DNA of 64,000 nt, taken from the NCBI RefSeq assembly GCF_029868855.1, contig NZ_JARWOV010000111.1, positions 51,167 through 115,166 on the forward strand, written 5' to 3'. Of this stretch, positions 1 through 10,900 are shown piece by piece. The position numbers were made by a program, and so were the translations under genes. The notes under the pieces were generated by a model that saw only the letters and a list, made by a program, of their open reading frames with translations, was not told the DNA's origin and ran no database searches. Position 1 is the stretch's first letter, and each line of letters opens with the position of its first letter. The stretch comes from Nocardia carnea. GTDB taxonomy: Bacteria > Actinomycetota > Actinomycetes > Mycobacteriales > Mycobacteriaceae.

Positions 1-138
1 GAGCCGGAAGCGCATCGGTCCGGCGCCGAGTGTGGAGATTGCTCCGTTCTCTCGGTACAGCCGCTGCATCGTGGTGTACGGGTCGGCCGAGAACGCCTGC
101 AGGTCGGCCAGTTCACGTGGCGAATCGGTGGTGGTCAT
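1..138 (-). CDS. Cytochrome P450, N-terminal part only (runs off the window)
   Basis: The first 46 codons of a minus-strand gene whose remainder lies left of the window. The N-terminus (MTTTDSPRELADLQAF, then a YTTMQRLYRENGAISTLG stretch) resembles the start of bacterial P450s, in which a short helix precedes the first beta sheet. No heme-binding or I-helix motif can be seen, so the family call rests on this segment alone. Its ATG overlaps the stop of the upstream reductase gene (ATGA), so it is the fifth coupled gene of the NRPS operon. I infer oxidative tailoring of the metallophore or its precursor. It would be the second P450 of the cluster. Confidence 0.55.
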   Translation of the reverse strand, partial: MTTTDSPRELADLQAFSADPYTTMQRLYRENGAISTLGAGPMRFRL

Positions 139-1298
139 CGGGCATCACCGGTCCGCGGCGGACCCGCAGCGAGCAGTTCCGGCAGCGGCACCGGCGTGGG
201 GGTGTCCGGCCGGATCAGCTCCGGCTGCCCGAGAACCGTCGTGAGTCGTTGCCATAGGGCAGTTACGGTCATCGCCCATTGGCCGGCGCCGGGAGACCGG
301 CGCGGATCCGCGATATCGGCGCGCAACCGGCCGAGAGCTACCCGGATACCGCCCGGCCAGAGTTCATCGAAAACCGCCTGGAACGTCGGCCCGGCCGCCG
401 GGCCGATGATCCGAGTGCTCGGCACATCCAACCGTTCGGTGCCGGGTCCGGACATGACAAGGCGTCCGGTCGCGTCGCGATCGGTGTGCAGCCGCGGGCT
501 CCACAGCACCGGACCGTGGGTATCGGCCAGGGACAGCACGCCGCCTTCGAACGCGATCGCGACCCGGTGCAACAGGAGTGCGTGATTGTCCGGGTCGGCG
601 GGGTGGATCTGGTTCTGCACCCGCAACGACACCGGAACACCCCCGATCACCGCGGCCAGCTGGGTGTAGGGCATCGGCGGATCGGCCAGTGCGGCCACCT
701 CCGGGGCGACGGGTGCGGGGTCGCCGATCGCCCACGGCCGGAGCCGGCCGACGGCCCGGCCGATGATATCGAGCAGCGAATACACCACCTGACCACCGGC
801 CGCGGCATCCACATGCAACGGCCGCTGCCGCTCACGCAGGATCTCGGCGGCCCGCAGAAACTGCTCGACCGGCTCCAGATACGGATAGAAGGAGTTCAGC
901 CGGTAGCAGACGCCGTTCTCCCGGGCGGTCCGCAGGCAGTCGGTGAGCTCATCGGGGTGCAGCAGATGCTCCTGCAATACATGGATACCGCGGCTCATCA
1001 GGCTCTGCGCCAGTTTCGCGCCGTCACCGCCGGCGGCGCCGGCCCGCACCGCGACACAGGCGATATCGATATCGCCGGGCACCTGTTCGACACCCAGGTA
1101 ATGCGGTACCCCATAGGATTCCGCGTACGCCAGCGACGCAGCGCTACCGCGCGAGACGATACCCGCGAGCTCGACCTCCGGGTCTTCGCGCACCGCGTGC
1201 AGATACACCCGGCCGAAGGACGTACCGCATACGACCACTTTCGGTGGTCCGGGCTGCGCGCCGCTGCGCCCGCTCGATACTTGCGGCGATTCGTTCAC
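135..1298 (-). CDS. Thiazolinyl imine reductase (PchG/Irp3/YbtU family)
   Basis: A 387-residue Gfo/Idh/MocA-like NADPH-dependent reductase. Known relatives (PchG, Irp3, YbtU) reduce an enzyme-bound thiazoline to a thiazolidine during pyochelin and yersiniabactin assembly. The Rossmann segment is at residues 21-36 (VVVCGTSFGRVYLHAV), with the family's short CGTSFG turn. The middle matches the family pattern LQEHLLHPDE followed by a YRLNSFYPYLEPVEQFL stretch. The start is a GTG overlapping the previous stop (GTGA). Position in the NRPS operon implies action in trans on an NRPS-bound ring, probably that of the methyltransferase-containing module, which must be reduced before N-methylation. The family is clear. 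Which ring is reduced is inference. Confidence 0.85.
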   Translation of the reverse strand: MNESPQVSSGRSGAQPGPPKVVVCGTSFGRVYLHAVREDPEVELAGIVSRGSAASLAYAESYGVPHYLGVEQVPGDIDIACVAVRAGAAGGDGAKLAQSLMSRGIHVLQEHLLHPDELTDCLRTARENGVCYRLNSFYPYLEPVEQFLRAAEILRERQRPLHVDAAAGGQVVYSLLDIIGRAVGRLRPWAIGDPAPVAPEVAALADPPMPYTQLAAVIGGVPVSLRVQNQIHPADPDNHALLLHRVAIAFEGGVLSLADTHGPVLWSPRLHTDRDATGRLVMSGPGTERLDVPSTRIIGPAAGPTFQAVFDELWPGGIRVALGRLRADIADPRRSPGAGQWAMTVTALWQRLTTVLGQPELIRPDTPTPVPLPELLAAGPPRTGDAR

Positions 1299-2431
1299 AG
1301 GCTACCGATCTCCATGGGTTCATCGTGGGCGTGCTGATGGGTCCGGAATACGGGCAATGCCCCGAGGGCGGCCACGGCATCGAGTAGTCCGCGGGGGTCG
1401 AGGACCTCGTCGGCGTAGTGCAGACCCGCCGCGATCTTCCCGGCCAGCACCGCCTCGACCGCGTATGCGGCCGTGGCGGCGGTGAGTTCGAAACTGCTCG
1501 GCGTGCGCAACACCGCGGTGTCGGTACGGCCCGGCCGGTGCACCGTGAACGCCATCAGATAGAAGGGGGCGAGACCGGCCAGATCGAGCCCGGCCGCCGC
1601 GCCGATCTCGGCGGCGACGGCGGCCAGCGTGGCCGGGTCGCTTCCCACGCGGCCGCGGAGCCGGGTCAGCGTGAGCCGCAGCGCACTGCCCACGAACACG
1701 TTGTACCAGTGGAGATCGTCGAGTCCGGTCGTCCGGGCGAGCCGTTCGGCATCGGCGGTCAGGAACGGCATCGTGGTCACCCGGCCGGGGAACCCGGCGA
1801 CCTCCACATCCTCGCGTACCGGCAGCGCATTGCGCCGGCGGCAGCCACCCGACCACGCGGCAAGCGTTTCGCCGTACCAGTGGCCGGCGGCCGCGCCGTC
1901 GGAACTGTCCAGCGACAGGGCGAGATCGCCCGCGGAGGCCGCCGCGAACGGCTCGATACCGCCCGCGTAGACGACCAGCCGAGCGCCGGTGAGATCGTCG
2001 GCCAGCAGCCGGGGGACGATATTGGCCAGGCCGGGCAACATACCGGCGGACAACACCGCGGTCCGCTCGCCGGTCACCAGCGGCGACCCGTCCAGCAGCC
2101 GATAGGCCGGCCCGTCCCCGGAAACATCGACATAGTCGCTCCCGGCCGTCAACGCGGCCCGCGCCACCCGGTCCACCAACAGATACGACGGGCCCGCGCA
2201 GTTGAGGACCAGCCGCGCTCCCGCGCAGAACCGGGCAAGCGATGCCGGATCGTCGGCGTCCACGCGCCGTACCTCGGCCCCGGGCGGTACGGGCCCGGAC
2301 GCGACCCCGCCGATAGTGCGCGCGCCGAGCCGCACTTCGCCGATACCGAGCCGGGTGAGCATCCGCACCGCCGCCCGCCCGACCACTCCGGTGGCGCCGA
2401 GCACGGCCACCGGGCCCGTCGCAGCGGTCAC
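1295..2431 (-). CDS. Saccharopine dehydrogenase-like NAD(P)-binding oxidoreductase
   Basis: A 378-residue protein with an N-terminal Rossmann fold (VAVLGATGVVGRAAVRML, residues 8-25) and the segment LVLNCAGPSYLLVDRVARAAL, typical of saccharopine-dehydrogenase-like and trans-acting enoyl-reductase-like proteins. It starts at GTG overlapping the TGA of the upstream NRPS (GTGA), and its own stop overlaps the next GTG. Such genes accompany some azoline-forming metallophore NRPS clusters. From memory the coelibactin cluster has uncharacterised oxidoreductases in a similar position, but I cannot verify that here. It may reduce or rearrange a carrier-bound intermediate. Substrate unknown. No sign of damage. 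Confidence 0.7.
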   Translation of the reverse strand: MTAATGPVAVLGATGVVGRAAVRMLTRLGIGEVRLGARTIGGVASGPVPPGAEVRRVDADDPASLARFCAGARLVLNCAGPSYLLVDRVARAALTAGSDYVDVSGDGPAYRLLDGSPLVTGERTAVLSAGMLPGLANIVPRLLADDLTGARLVVYAGGIEPFAAASAGDLALSLDSSDGAAAGHWYGETLAAWSGGCRRRNALPVREDVEVAGFPGRVTTMPFLTADAERLARTTGLDDLHWYNVFVGSALRLTLTRLRGRVGSDPATLAAVAAEIGAAAGLDLAGLAPFYLMAFTVHRPGRTDTAVLRTPSSFELTAATAAYAVEAVLAGKIAAGLHYADEVLDPRGLLDAVAALGALPVFRTHQHAHDEPMEIGSL

Positions 2432-5400
2432 GGTCGCGGCTCGCTGCCGGTCTCGGGAAGTGGTGCGAGGATCCGGGCCGCCACGTCGGCGGCATGGGTC
2501 GCGGACATACTGGTGAGGTGGTCGCCGGGGATTTCCGCGATGACCAGTGCACCGAGTGCGATCCGCGACCAGAAGCGGTCCACCTCCGCCCGCGTACCCA
2601 TCAGCGTCGCGGTACCGCTGTTGCTCAGCACCCGCACCGGACCGAAGTAGGGCTCGGCGTGGTGCGCGCCCATGGCCCGCAGGTTGTGCGCAAAAATATC
2701 GAACTGCGTGCGGAATTCCGCCGCCGGAAGTTCCTTCGACCGGTACGGTCCGGTTCCCGAGGTGGCCGCGGTGCGCAGTGCGGTGAGGCGATCGGTGCGC
2801 GGTACGGAGGCCAGCTCCCGGAATTTCGCCGCCAGCGGCGCCGAGTCGCCGTTCAGCGCGGTGAGTGCCCCGGCGGGAACTCGGTCCGGGGTGCTATCCA
2901 GGATTGTGCGCAGTGCGGTATCGATCGCCGCGGTGTGGGCGGGGAATCCGACCGTGGCCGGGTCGACGCCGATGGATTGGGCGAAAACGTATTCGGTCAG
3001 CAGCTCGTCGTGCACCGCGGGCGGTTGATAGGAGCCGATCACGGTGAGCTCGTCCACCGTCGCTCCCGACTCGGTCAGCGTGCGCGCGATCTCGGCGGCG
3101 AGCAGACCGCCGACCGAGTATCCGATGATCCGGAACCGGTTGTCGTGTTCGAGCAGTTCGGTCGCGTAATCGGCAGCCTGCCGAGCGATCACGGTGTCCG
3201 CCGGAAGATTCAGGTATTTCGCCGGATCGGTGACTTCGAGCCCGAGCAGGGCGCCGGGATGCGCTGCCCGCAGATGCGGAAGCAGCGCATCGTACGGCGA
3301 CAGTGTGCCGGTGCCACCGTGGACGAGCACCCAGGTGCCGGCGTCGTGGCCGGGCCGGCCGCCCAGGGACCGCACCGCGCTCTGCGCGGGCGCCGTCTCG
3401 GCGGGTGCCTGCGCACTGTGGCGGCGGGCGGCGAGGGCGGCGACGGTGGGATTGCGCAGCACATCGCGCAGCAGTTCCTGCCATTCGATATCGGCGACCT
3501 CGGGGACCCGGTCCCGCAGTTTCCCGACCATCTGCGACAGCAACAGCGAATCGCCGCCCAGGGTATAGAAATTCTGGTCGCGACCGACCTTCGGAACGCC
3601 GAGCATCTCCTGCCACAGTTGCGCGATCCGTTCCTCGATCTCGTCCGCGGGCGCGACGAACTCGGAATCGGCGCCGGCGGCCGGAGCCGCGGCGGCGCGC
3701 GCGGCCAGTGCCGCCCGGTCAAGTTTGCCGTTGGCCGAACGCGGTAGCGCATCCAGCAGATTCAGCTCGTCCGGCACCATATGATCGGGCAGCAGCGCCG
3801 CGACATGCTCGGTGAGCTGCTGTTCGGTCACGGTGCTGCGCTCACCTTTGAACCGGGCGACGAATACGCCCTGCCCGGAGGCCGCCAGCGGTGCGTCCTC
3901 GGCGGGCAGCACCCGGATATGGTCGGCACCGGCGGTGTCGAGCTGGCGCAACCATTGATCGCGGGTGAAGAATGCCTGGCCGGTGCCCGCGCGGACGTCG
4001 GTGAATGCGGTGAGTTCGCTGAAGAATTCGAACTCCATCGACACCAGCAGGGCATAGTTGTGCTGGCGGGTGGGTTCGAGGAATATCAGCCAGCCGCCCG
4101 GCGCGAGCACGCCGCGCAGTCGCGCCAGCACTTCGCCGGCGTTCACCGAATTGTGCAGCACATTCGCGCACAGGATGACATCGGCCGAGTTGGGCCGCAG
4201 GCCCTGGCCGGACGCGTCGGTGTTGATATCGAAGCGTCCGTAGCGCACCCACGGATAGTCCGCGAACTTCGTGCGGGCCTCGCCGAGGAAATACTCCGAG
4301 ATATCGGTGAACAGGTAGTCCGGTTCGAACTCGGCCAGCGCGGGAATCAGATCGGTACTGGTACCGGCGATACCCGCACCGACCTCCAGCATCCGCAGCG
4401 TATGCGGTGACTGCCGGGCGATCTCGCGCACAGTGTCGATCACGATGCGATGGGAACTGCGTGCCACCAGGTTCGTGCGGTAGACAGCGTGCGCCGCACC
4501 GGGCTTGCCTGCGGGGAACAGCAATTCGCGCACATCGAGCGCGCCGCGCAGCAGATCGTCCAGCCGGCTGCTGCAGGCACGGATATAGGACAGGGTCTCG
4601 CTGCCGTAACCGACGATCTCTTCCAGCTCGTCGATACGCTTCCACGCCGCCTCCACCGCATGCGGGCCCGCGGCGATCAGATCGTGGTAGCGGCCGGTGC
4701 CCGGATCGTGCACCACCGCACCCCCGTCCGCGAGGGCGGTCAGCCAGCGCTTCAGCAGGCCGTGCTGTCGCTCGGAAACACCGGTGGCCGCGGCGATCTC
4801 GGTGAGGTCGTGCGAACGCTCACGATCATCGAACAGGCCGCATCCGCGCAGCTGGGCGGCGATGGACAGCATGGCCATCTCGTCGACTGCCTGCATCAGC
4901 GCGACGAATGCATCCCCGTCGACCTCCCGCTGCGCGGCGGCAGCGGCATTCTCGGCGGTGGCCAGCACCTCGGCGGCGGGCGCACCGGGCACCTGCGCGC
5001 CGGAGGCGTCGGTCGCGATCTCGGCGTAACCGAGCAGCCGAGCGCCCGGGCTCTGGCCATCGACCAGCACCGCGGCATCCGCCACCGCGGGATGGCGCCG
5101 CAGCGCGGACTCGACCTCGCCCAGCTCGACCCGGTGGCCGCGGATCTTTACCTGGGTGTCTTCGCGGCCGAGGAATTCGAGCCGGCCGTCCGGGTGGAAG
5201 CGGCCGAGGTCGCCGGTGCGGTACAGGCGAGCACCGGTGCGCGGATGCCGGATGAACCGCCGCGCGGTCAGCTCGTCGTCACCCAGGTAGCCCTCGGCCA
5301 ATCCGAGACCACCGAGGTAGATCTCACCGGTGACGAGATCGGGACATTCCTGCAGTGCACCGTCGAGCACCTGCACGGTCTGATTGCGCAGCGGGATGCC

Positions 5401-7932
5401 GTAGGGAATGCTGCGCCACTGCGGGTCGATATCGCCCACCGGGTGGTGGATGGACCAGATGGCGGCCTCGGTGGCGCCCCCCAAACCGATCACGCTCAGG
5501 TCCGGGTGGTTCACGCGCAACCGGTCGGGCAGATCCAAGGGGATCCAGTCACCGGACAGCAGCACCAGCCGCAACGATTCGGCGCGGGCCCCGGGAGTGG
5601 ATTCCAGGACGTCCAGCAGCATCTGGAGCTGTCCCGGCACGCTGTTCCACAGGGTTACCGAATGCTGTTGCACGAGTTCGAGCCAGTGCGACGGGTCGGC
5701 CGCACGGTCCTGGTCGGGCAGCACCACGGCACCGCCGGCCGCGAGCACGCCGAAGATATCCCAGACCGACAGGTCGAATGCCAGGCTCGCGACACCGAGT
5801 ACCCGGTCGCCTGAGGTCAGCGCGAATCGCTCGTCGATATCGTCGATCGTGTTGGCCGCGGCCCGGTGGGTGACGACCACGCCCTTCGGTTCGCCGGTGG
5901 AGCCGGAGGTGTAGATGACATAGGCCGGAGCGCCGGGATCACCGGCGACGTCGGGCAGGGTGTCGCTATCCGGAGTCAGGTCGACGGCCACCGGTCGCGC
6001 GGCTGCGGGGATTTCGCCGGAGTCACGCAGCCACGATTGGGTGAGCACCACCTCGGCCCCGGCGCGGTCGATGATCCGTTCCCGGCGCGCCATCGGCTGG
6101 GTTACCGCGATCGGCACGTAGGCGGCACCGAGCACCGACGTCGCGAGCACGGCCACGACCTGTTCGGGCCCCGTCTCCATCAGGACGGCCACCCGGTCAC
6201 CGGGCTGTACACCGGCTTCGCGGAGGGCGGCAGCGGCCCCGGCGACGCGGCGGCGCAGCTCCGCGAAGCCGAGCACGGTGTCCCGGTGGATCACCGCGGG
6301 CGCTGCCGGATCCGTCTCGGCCCGCGCCAGAATCCGCTGATGCAGCACACGTGGCGCTACATCGGCGGCGGTGTCGTTGTAGTTGTCGCGATGCCGACGC
6401 TGCGTGAACGGGAGGGCGACCGGATGCTGCTCCGTCCACGCCTCGGGTGTTTCGGCCAATCGGGTGACAAGGTCCACGAACGCCGCGAATGCCTCGGCGG
6501 CGGTATCGCCGGCCAGGACGTCGCGGCGGATATCCCAGGCGATCATCAGACCGTTGTCGTAGGAGGTGACCTGGCAGTCGAGCCACACCTGTGGAGTGCG
6601 GGTGATGCCGCGCAGAATCCGGCCCCGATTCTCCCGAGCGTCGCGATCGCCACTGCCGAGCGTGCTGGTGAACACCACGGGCATGAGTACCGGATTGCCC
6701 GCGCGGCGGGTGAGCTCGCTGAGTACCTCGACACCGTCGAAGAGCCGGTGATCGAGGTCGGTGAACAACTGGGCAGCGATGCCGCGGGCCCGATCGGCGA
6801 AGGTGTCCTGCGCGTCGAGGTCGATGCCGAGCAGGTTCACCGAGGTGAAATCGCCGAGCACCGCGCCGATCTCGGCATGTGCCGGGAGCCGGTTGAACAC
6901 CGGCAGGTTCAGGGTGAATTGCCGCTTCCGGCTCCAGCGCCCGATGACCTCGGCGTAGGCGGCGAGGACCGCGCCGGAGGGTGTCAGGTCGTGCGGGGTC
7001 GCGTGGCGGGCCAATCCGTCCAGAACAGAGCCCGGCAGCCAGTGGTGCAGCCGGAAGAAACCGGGAGCGGTGTTCGATCCGGTACCGTCGCCGGCCACCT
7101 GGGTGGGCAGCTCGGGCGCGGCGGGCAAGCTGTCGATCCGTGTCTGCCAGTATTCGCGATCCCGCTGGTAGCGCGGTCCGTTCCGGAGCTGCTGCACACC
7201 CAGGAGGTAGTCGCGGAAACCGATTCCCGGTGCGGGCCGCGGCACCGCGTCGTTCCCGGCTTCGTGGACGAGTTCGTCGAGTTCGGACAGCAGCAGTTGC
7301 AGACTCGCGGCATCCACGACCAGCAATTCGACCAGCAGGTGCAGAACGCACCCGGTGTCGGTGCGGGTCAGGCGCAGGGCGAACAACGGCCAGGTATCCG
7401 GCGCGCCGGCCGGGCCCAGCAGGTCATCGCGTTGCCGGTCGAGTACGGCATCGACCTGTGCGGAGTGTTGGCCCCGGACGTCGGTCACCGGGATCTCGTA
7501 GTGCGGTACGGTCGCCGCGATCTGCTGGTAGCCGTCGCTGTGCACGGTCGCCCGCAGCATGTCGTGGCGCCGCACGAGCGCGTTCCATGCCGCCTCCACG
7601 CTGCCGGGCTCGACGCCGCCGTAGGAGATTTCCAGATAGCTCGCACAGGCGACACCACCGAAGGCATAGGTGGGGTCGCGACCGATCAGGTAGGCCTGTT
7701 GTACCGGGGTCAGCGGGAACGGCTCGTGCGCGGCGGCCGTATCGGCGGATACGCTGATGACAGTCTGGTCGCGTGCGAGGTATTCCAGGACCGCCGGTTT
7801 GTTCGCCACCAGTTTCTCCCGGTCCGCGGCGGTCAGCACGCCCTGGGGAGCGCGGAACCGCAACTGTTCACCGTCGGCCCACAGGTGAACTCCTCGCTGT
7901 CGTAGATCGGTTATCAGGTCGGGGACGTTCAC
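2428..7932 (-). CDS. NRPS 2: docking, Cy, A(Cys) with embedded methyltransferase, PCP, thioesterase
   Basis: An 1834-residue terminal NRPS with PchF-like architecture. Residues 1-55 resemble a TubC-type docking domain. The Cy domain is at about 70-500; its signature reads E202-LLVV-D207-AA-S210, with Glu replacing the usual first Asp. The adenylation domain has a code read by eye as D-L-W-N-L-S-L-I-W, matching known cysteine pockets. A methyltransferase is embedded in the A domain, with SAM motif EVGAGIAGTS at 1183-1192. The PCP serine is S1462 (LGGDSLL). The thioesterase has nucleophile S1606 (GYSVGG) and candidate His1805. The GTG start overlaps the NRPS 1 stop. Predicted role: add and cyclise the last cysteine, N-methylate the reduced ring, and release the product by hydrolysis or cyclisation. 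Confidence 0.9.
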   Translation of the reverse strand: MNVPDLITDLRQRGVHLWADGEQLRFRAPQGVLTAADREKLVANKPAVLEYLARDQTVISVSADTAAAHEPFPLTPVQQAYLIGRDPTYAFGGVACASYLEISYGGVEPGSVEAAWNALVRRHDMLRATVHSDGYQQIAATVPHYEIPVTDVRGQHSAQVDAVLDRQRDDLLGPAGAPDTWPLFALRLTRTDTGCVLHLLVELLVVDAASLQLLLSELDELVHEAGNDAVPRPAPGIGFRDYLLGVQQLRNGPRYQRDREYWQTRIDSLPAAPELPTQVAGDGTGSNTAPGFFRLHHWLPGSVLDGLARHATPHDLTPSGAVLAAYAEVIGRWSRKRQFTLNLPVFNRLPAHAEIGAVLGDFTSVNLLGIDLDAQDTFADRARGIAAQLFTDLDHRLFDGVEVLSELTRRAGNPVLMPVVFTSTLGSGDRDARENRGRILRGITRTPQVWLDCQVTSYDNGLMIAWDIRRDVLAGDTAAEAFAAFVDLVTRLAETPEAWTEQHPVALPFTQRRHRDNYNDTAADVAPRVLHQRILARAETDPAAPAVIHRDTVLGFAELRRRVAGAAAALREAGVQPGDRVAVLMETGPEQVVAVLATSVLGAAYVPIAVTQPMARRERIIDRAGAEVVLTQSWLRDSGEIPAAARPVAVDLTPDSDTLPDVAGDPGAPAYVIYTSGSTGEPKGVVVTHRAAANTIDDIDERFALTSGDRVLGVASLAFDLSVWDIFGVLAAGGAVVLPDQDRAADPSHWLELVQQHSVTLWNSVPGQLQMLLDVLESTPGARAESLRLVLLSGDWIPLDLPDRLRVNHPDLSVIGLGGATEAAIWSIHHPVGDIDPQWRSIPYGIPLRNQTVQVLDGALQECPDLVTGEIYLGGLGLAEGYLGDDELTARRFIRHPRTGARLYRTGDLGRFHPDGRLEFLGREDTQVKIRGHRVELGEVESALRRHPAVADAAVLVDGQSPGARLLGYAEIATDASGAQVPGAPAAEVLATAENAAAAAQREVDGDAFVALMQAVDEMAMLSIAAQLRGCGLFDDRERSHDLTEIAAATGVSERQHGLLKRWLTALADGGAVVHDPGTGRYHDLIAAGPHAVEAAWKRIDELEEIVGYGSETLSYIRACSSRLDDLLRGALDVRELLFPAGKPGAAHAVYRTNLVARSSHRIVIDTVREIARQSPHTLRMLEVGAGIAGTSTDLIPALAEFEPDYLFTDISEYFLGEARTKFADYPWVRYGRFDINTDASGQGLRPNSADVILCANVLHNSVNAGEVLARLRGVLAPGGWLIFLEPTRQHNYALLVSMEFEFFSELTAFTDVRAGTGQAFFTRDQWLRQLDTAGADHIRVLPAEDAPLAASGQGVFVARFKGERSTVTEQQLTEHVAALLPDHMVPDELNLLDALPRSANGKLDRAALAARAAAAPAAGADSEFVAPADEIEERIAQLWQEMLGVPKVGRDQNFYTLGGDSLLLSQMVGKLRDRVPEVADIEWQELLRDVLRNPTVAALAARRHSAQAPAETAPAQSAVRSLGGRPGHDAGTWVLVHGGTGTLSPYDALLPHLRAAHPGALLGLEVTDPAKYLNLPADTVIARQAADYATELLEHDNRFRIIGYSVGGLLAAEIARTLTESGATVDELTVIGSYQPPAVHDELLTEYVFAQSIGVDPATVGFPAHTAAIDTALRTILDSTPDRVPAGALTALNGDSAPLAAKFRELASVPRTDRLTALRTAATSGTGPYRSKELPAAEFRTQFDIFAHNLRAMGAHHAEPYFGPVRVLSNSGTATLMGTRAEVDRFWSRIALGALVIAEIPGDHLTSMSATHAADVAARILAPLPETGSEPRP

Positions 7933-10900
7933 AAAGCACCTTCTTCGAGGTCGATACCGGTGTGCGGTTGGTTGTCGCCGAGTCCGGCGATGGTCGGGGT
8001 GGTGAAGAATTCGCGCAGGGTCACGGAGATGCCGAGCTCCCGGCCGAGGCGACTCACCAGCCGGGTCGCCGACAGCGAATCACCACCCGCGCCGAAGAAA
8101 CTCGTATGCCGGCCGGTCGGCTCGGTACCGAGCGTCTCCGCCCAGATCCGTGCTATCCGGGTCTCCAGTCCAGGACGGATCGGCTCGCGTGGCTCGGACA
8201 CGTCCGGGCCGGCCGCTGTTTCGGCTCGCCGCGCCAAGGCGGCGTGGTCGACTTTCCCGTTGGCGGTCAGCGGCGGGTCGAGAAGCGGGAGGAGTTCGGG
8301 TATCCAGGCCGGAGGTAGACGATCGGCGAGGAAGCCCGGGAGGTCCTCGGGGAGCCGCGCCGGGTCGGCGCGCTCCGCCGCCGGTGCCTCCGGTTCGACG
8401 AAGGCGACCAGCCGCGCCTGGGCTCTTTGCCCGACCGCGAGCGCGATTGCCCGCCGGACCTGCGGGTGAGCGGTGACGGCCTGCTCGATCTCACCGAGCT
8501 CGACGCGATGCCCGCGGATCTTGACCTGGCGATCGGCGCGGCCCAGGAACTCGAGAACACCATCCGGCCGGTACCGCCCCAGGTCTCCGGTCCGGTACCA
8601 GCGAATCCCGTCCTCGTCGAAAAACGAAGCCGCAGTGAGGTCGGGGCGACCCCGATAACCGCGGGCGACTCCGGCGCCACCGATCAACAACTCCCCGGGC
8701 ACCCAATCCGGACGATCCCGACGGTTCTCGTCGACCACCCGGAACTGTTGATTACGCAATGGACGACCGTACGGAATCGATATCCACTCCGGGTCCACGG
8801 TGTCGACTTCGAAGAAGTTCGACCAGATAGCCGCTTCCGTGGCACCACCCAGGGCGACGAAACGACAGTTCGCGGACAGATACCGGAGGCGGCCCGGCAA
8901 ATCCAGGCCCACCCAGTCCCCGGAGACCAGCACCAGCCGCAGCGACGGGACCGGACCGGGTCCGGACTCGGCCACCGTGAGCAGCATGTCCAACATCGCC
9001 GGCACCGTGTTCCACACCGTCACACGGTGTTCGTGCACAAGTGCCAACCACCGGGCCGGGTCGCGCCGGTCCGCATCGGCGACGATCACCGCGCTGCCAC
9101 CGGCCCCCAGCACACCGAACAGGTCGAACACCGACAGATCGAAATCGACCGCCGCCACCGCCAGTACCCGGTCGTCCGGACCGAGCCGATAGCGATCGGC
9201 CACGTCGGCGAGGGTGTTCACCGCCTGTCCGTGCTCGATCTCCACTCCTTTCGGAACACCCGTGGAGCCGGAGGTGAAGATGACATAGGCGAGGTCGGTA
9301 CCGCTGCCCCGGTATACCGGCGCAGGGTCGTGGTTCTGCGCATCCGCGAGAGCAACCACCACCGGCGCGGCGCCGTTTTCGCCGGTGCCGTTCAGGTGGG
9401 TGTGCTCAGCGGTGCCGGCCGGTCCGCCCGTACGGCTGCGATTCGCAACCATGGTGAATCGGGAGGTGTCATCGGTGAGTACGGCCGAAACGCTCGCCTG
9501 TTCCAGGATCGCGGTCCGGCGGCGAACCGGCTGGTCCACAGCGACCGGCACATAGGCGGCCCCCGCGGCCAGCACCCCGTACAGCGCCGCCACCTGCTCA
9601 GCGCCGCGAGGCGCGCATACCGCCACGGCAGCACCGGGACGGACACCGTGCGCGGCCAGCAATGCCGCGATCCGGCGGCTGCGCTCGGCGAGCTCACCGA
9701 ACGACACCGTGATGTCGCCGGCGACGAGTGCGATGCGGCCGGGATCGACTGCCGCGATATCGAACATTCCCGTGTGCAACAACCGGGCCGGCTCGGGCGC
9801 GTTTGCGCCTTCGCCGAGGTGTGCACCGGAATCCATCTCGTCCAGCGGACGCGGCCAAGCGGTGTCGTTGACGGCGTCACGCGTGGCTCGCTGCCGGACC
9901 GGAAACACGGGCAGCGCCGTGTCGAGGGGCTGGTCCCAATCCACCTCGGCCAGCCGGTTCAGCAGCCGGTGATAAGTGGCCAGCATGTCGTCGATCAGCC
10001 CGTCGGGGAACAGCTCGTCCACCGAATCCCAGCTGAGCAGCAACCCGTCAGGAAGTTCGATGACCTGGTGGTCGAGCCAGACCTGGGGAGTCTGTGTCCG
10101 TGTGTAATCCGGCCAGCGCACCGACCGGGCCAGTTCATCGTCGACACCCAGCATCGAGGTGAACACCACCGGCACCGGTTCGGCGGGTACCGCACTGTCC
10201 CGGGCGAGTTCGCGCAGTACACGCACGGCCGAGACCTGCTGATGGTCCAGGTCACTCCACAACTGCTCCTGCAATCGCCGCACCCGCCCCGACCAGGACT
10301 CGTTCTCCCCAGGACGATCCGCCACCAGCAGCAGCGAACTGAAATCACCGACGACCCGCATGATGTCGGGATGCACGTCACGGCGGTCGAAACGGGTCAA
10401 CGTCACCGTCAGGTCACGCTGCGCACTCCACCCCCCCAACACCCACGTATAACAAGCCAAAAGCACCACGCTAGGTGTCACACCCACACCACGAGCCCGC
10501 GCAACGATCCGGCTCCAAACCTCCGCATCCAGCCGAACTTCACGGCGGACGAAGCAAGGCCGCCGCACCGCCGCCGGTAACACCCGCAGCGGCAACTGCG
10601 GACCCGGCGGCAACTCCGGCAACCGTGACCGCCAATACGACAACGCCGCCCGCACCTCGTCCTCCGACGGCGTGCAATCGCGCACGTAGTCACGGAATTC
10701 GATGGCCAACGGCGCCAGCTCGAGCCCCGGGTCCGTGTACCACCGGGTCCATTCGGAGATGAGCACCAGGGCACTCAGGCCGTCGACGACCAGGCTGTCG
10801 AAGACCACACACAGCCGGGACTTCGTGCCGTCACGCAGGATCCGGATATCGAACAGCGGCCAGTGGGCGGCGTCCAGGGCCCCGCCGGCCATCTCTTCCC

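Noticed and set aside
1418..2650. Long open frames on the plus strand opposite the NRPS operon (here and throughout 1-18 kb)
   Set aside because: Arg/Gly/Pro-rich translations without domains; typical antisense shadows of GC-rich genes.
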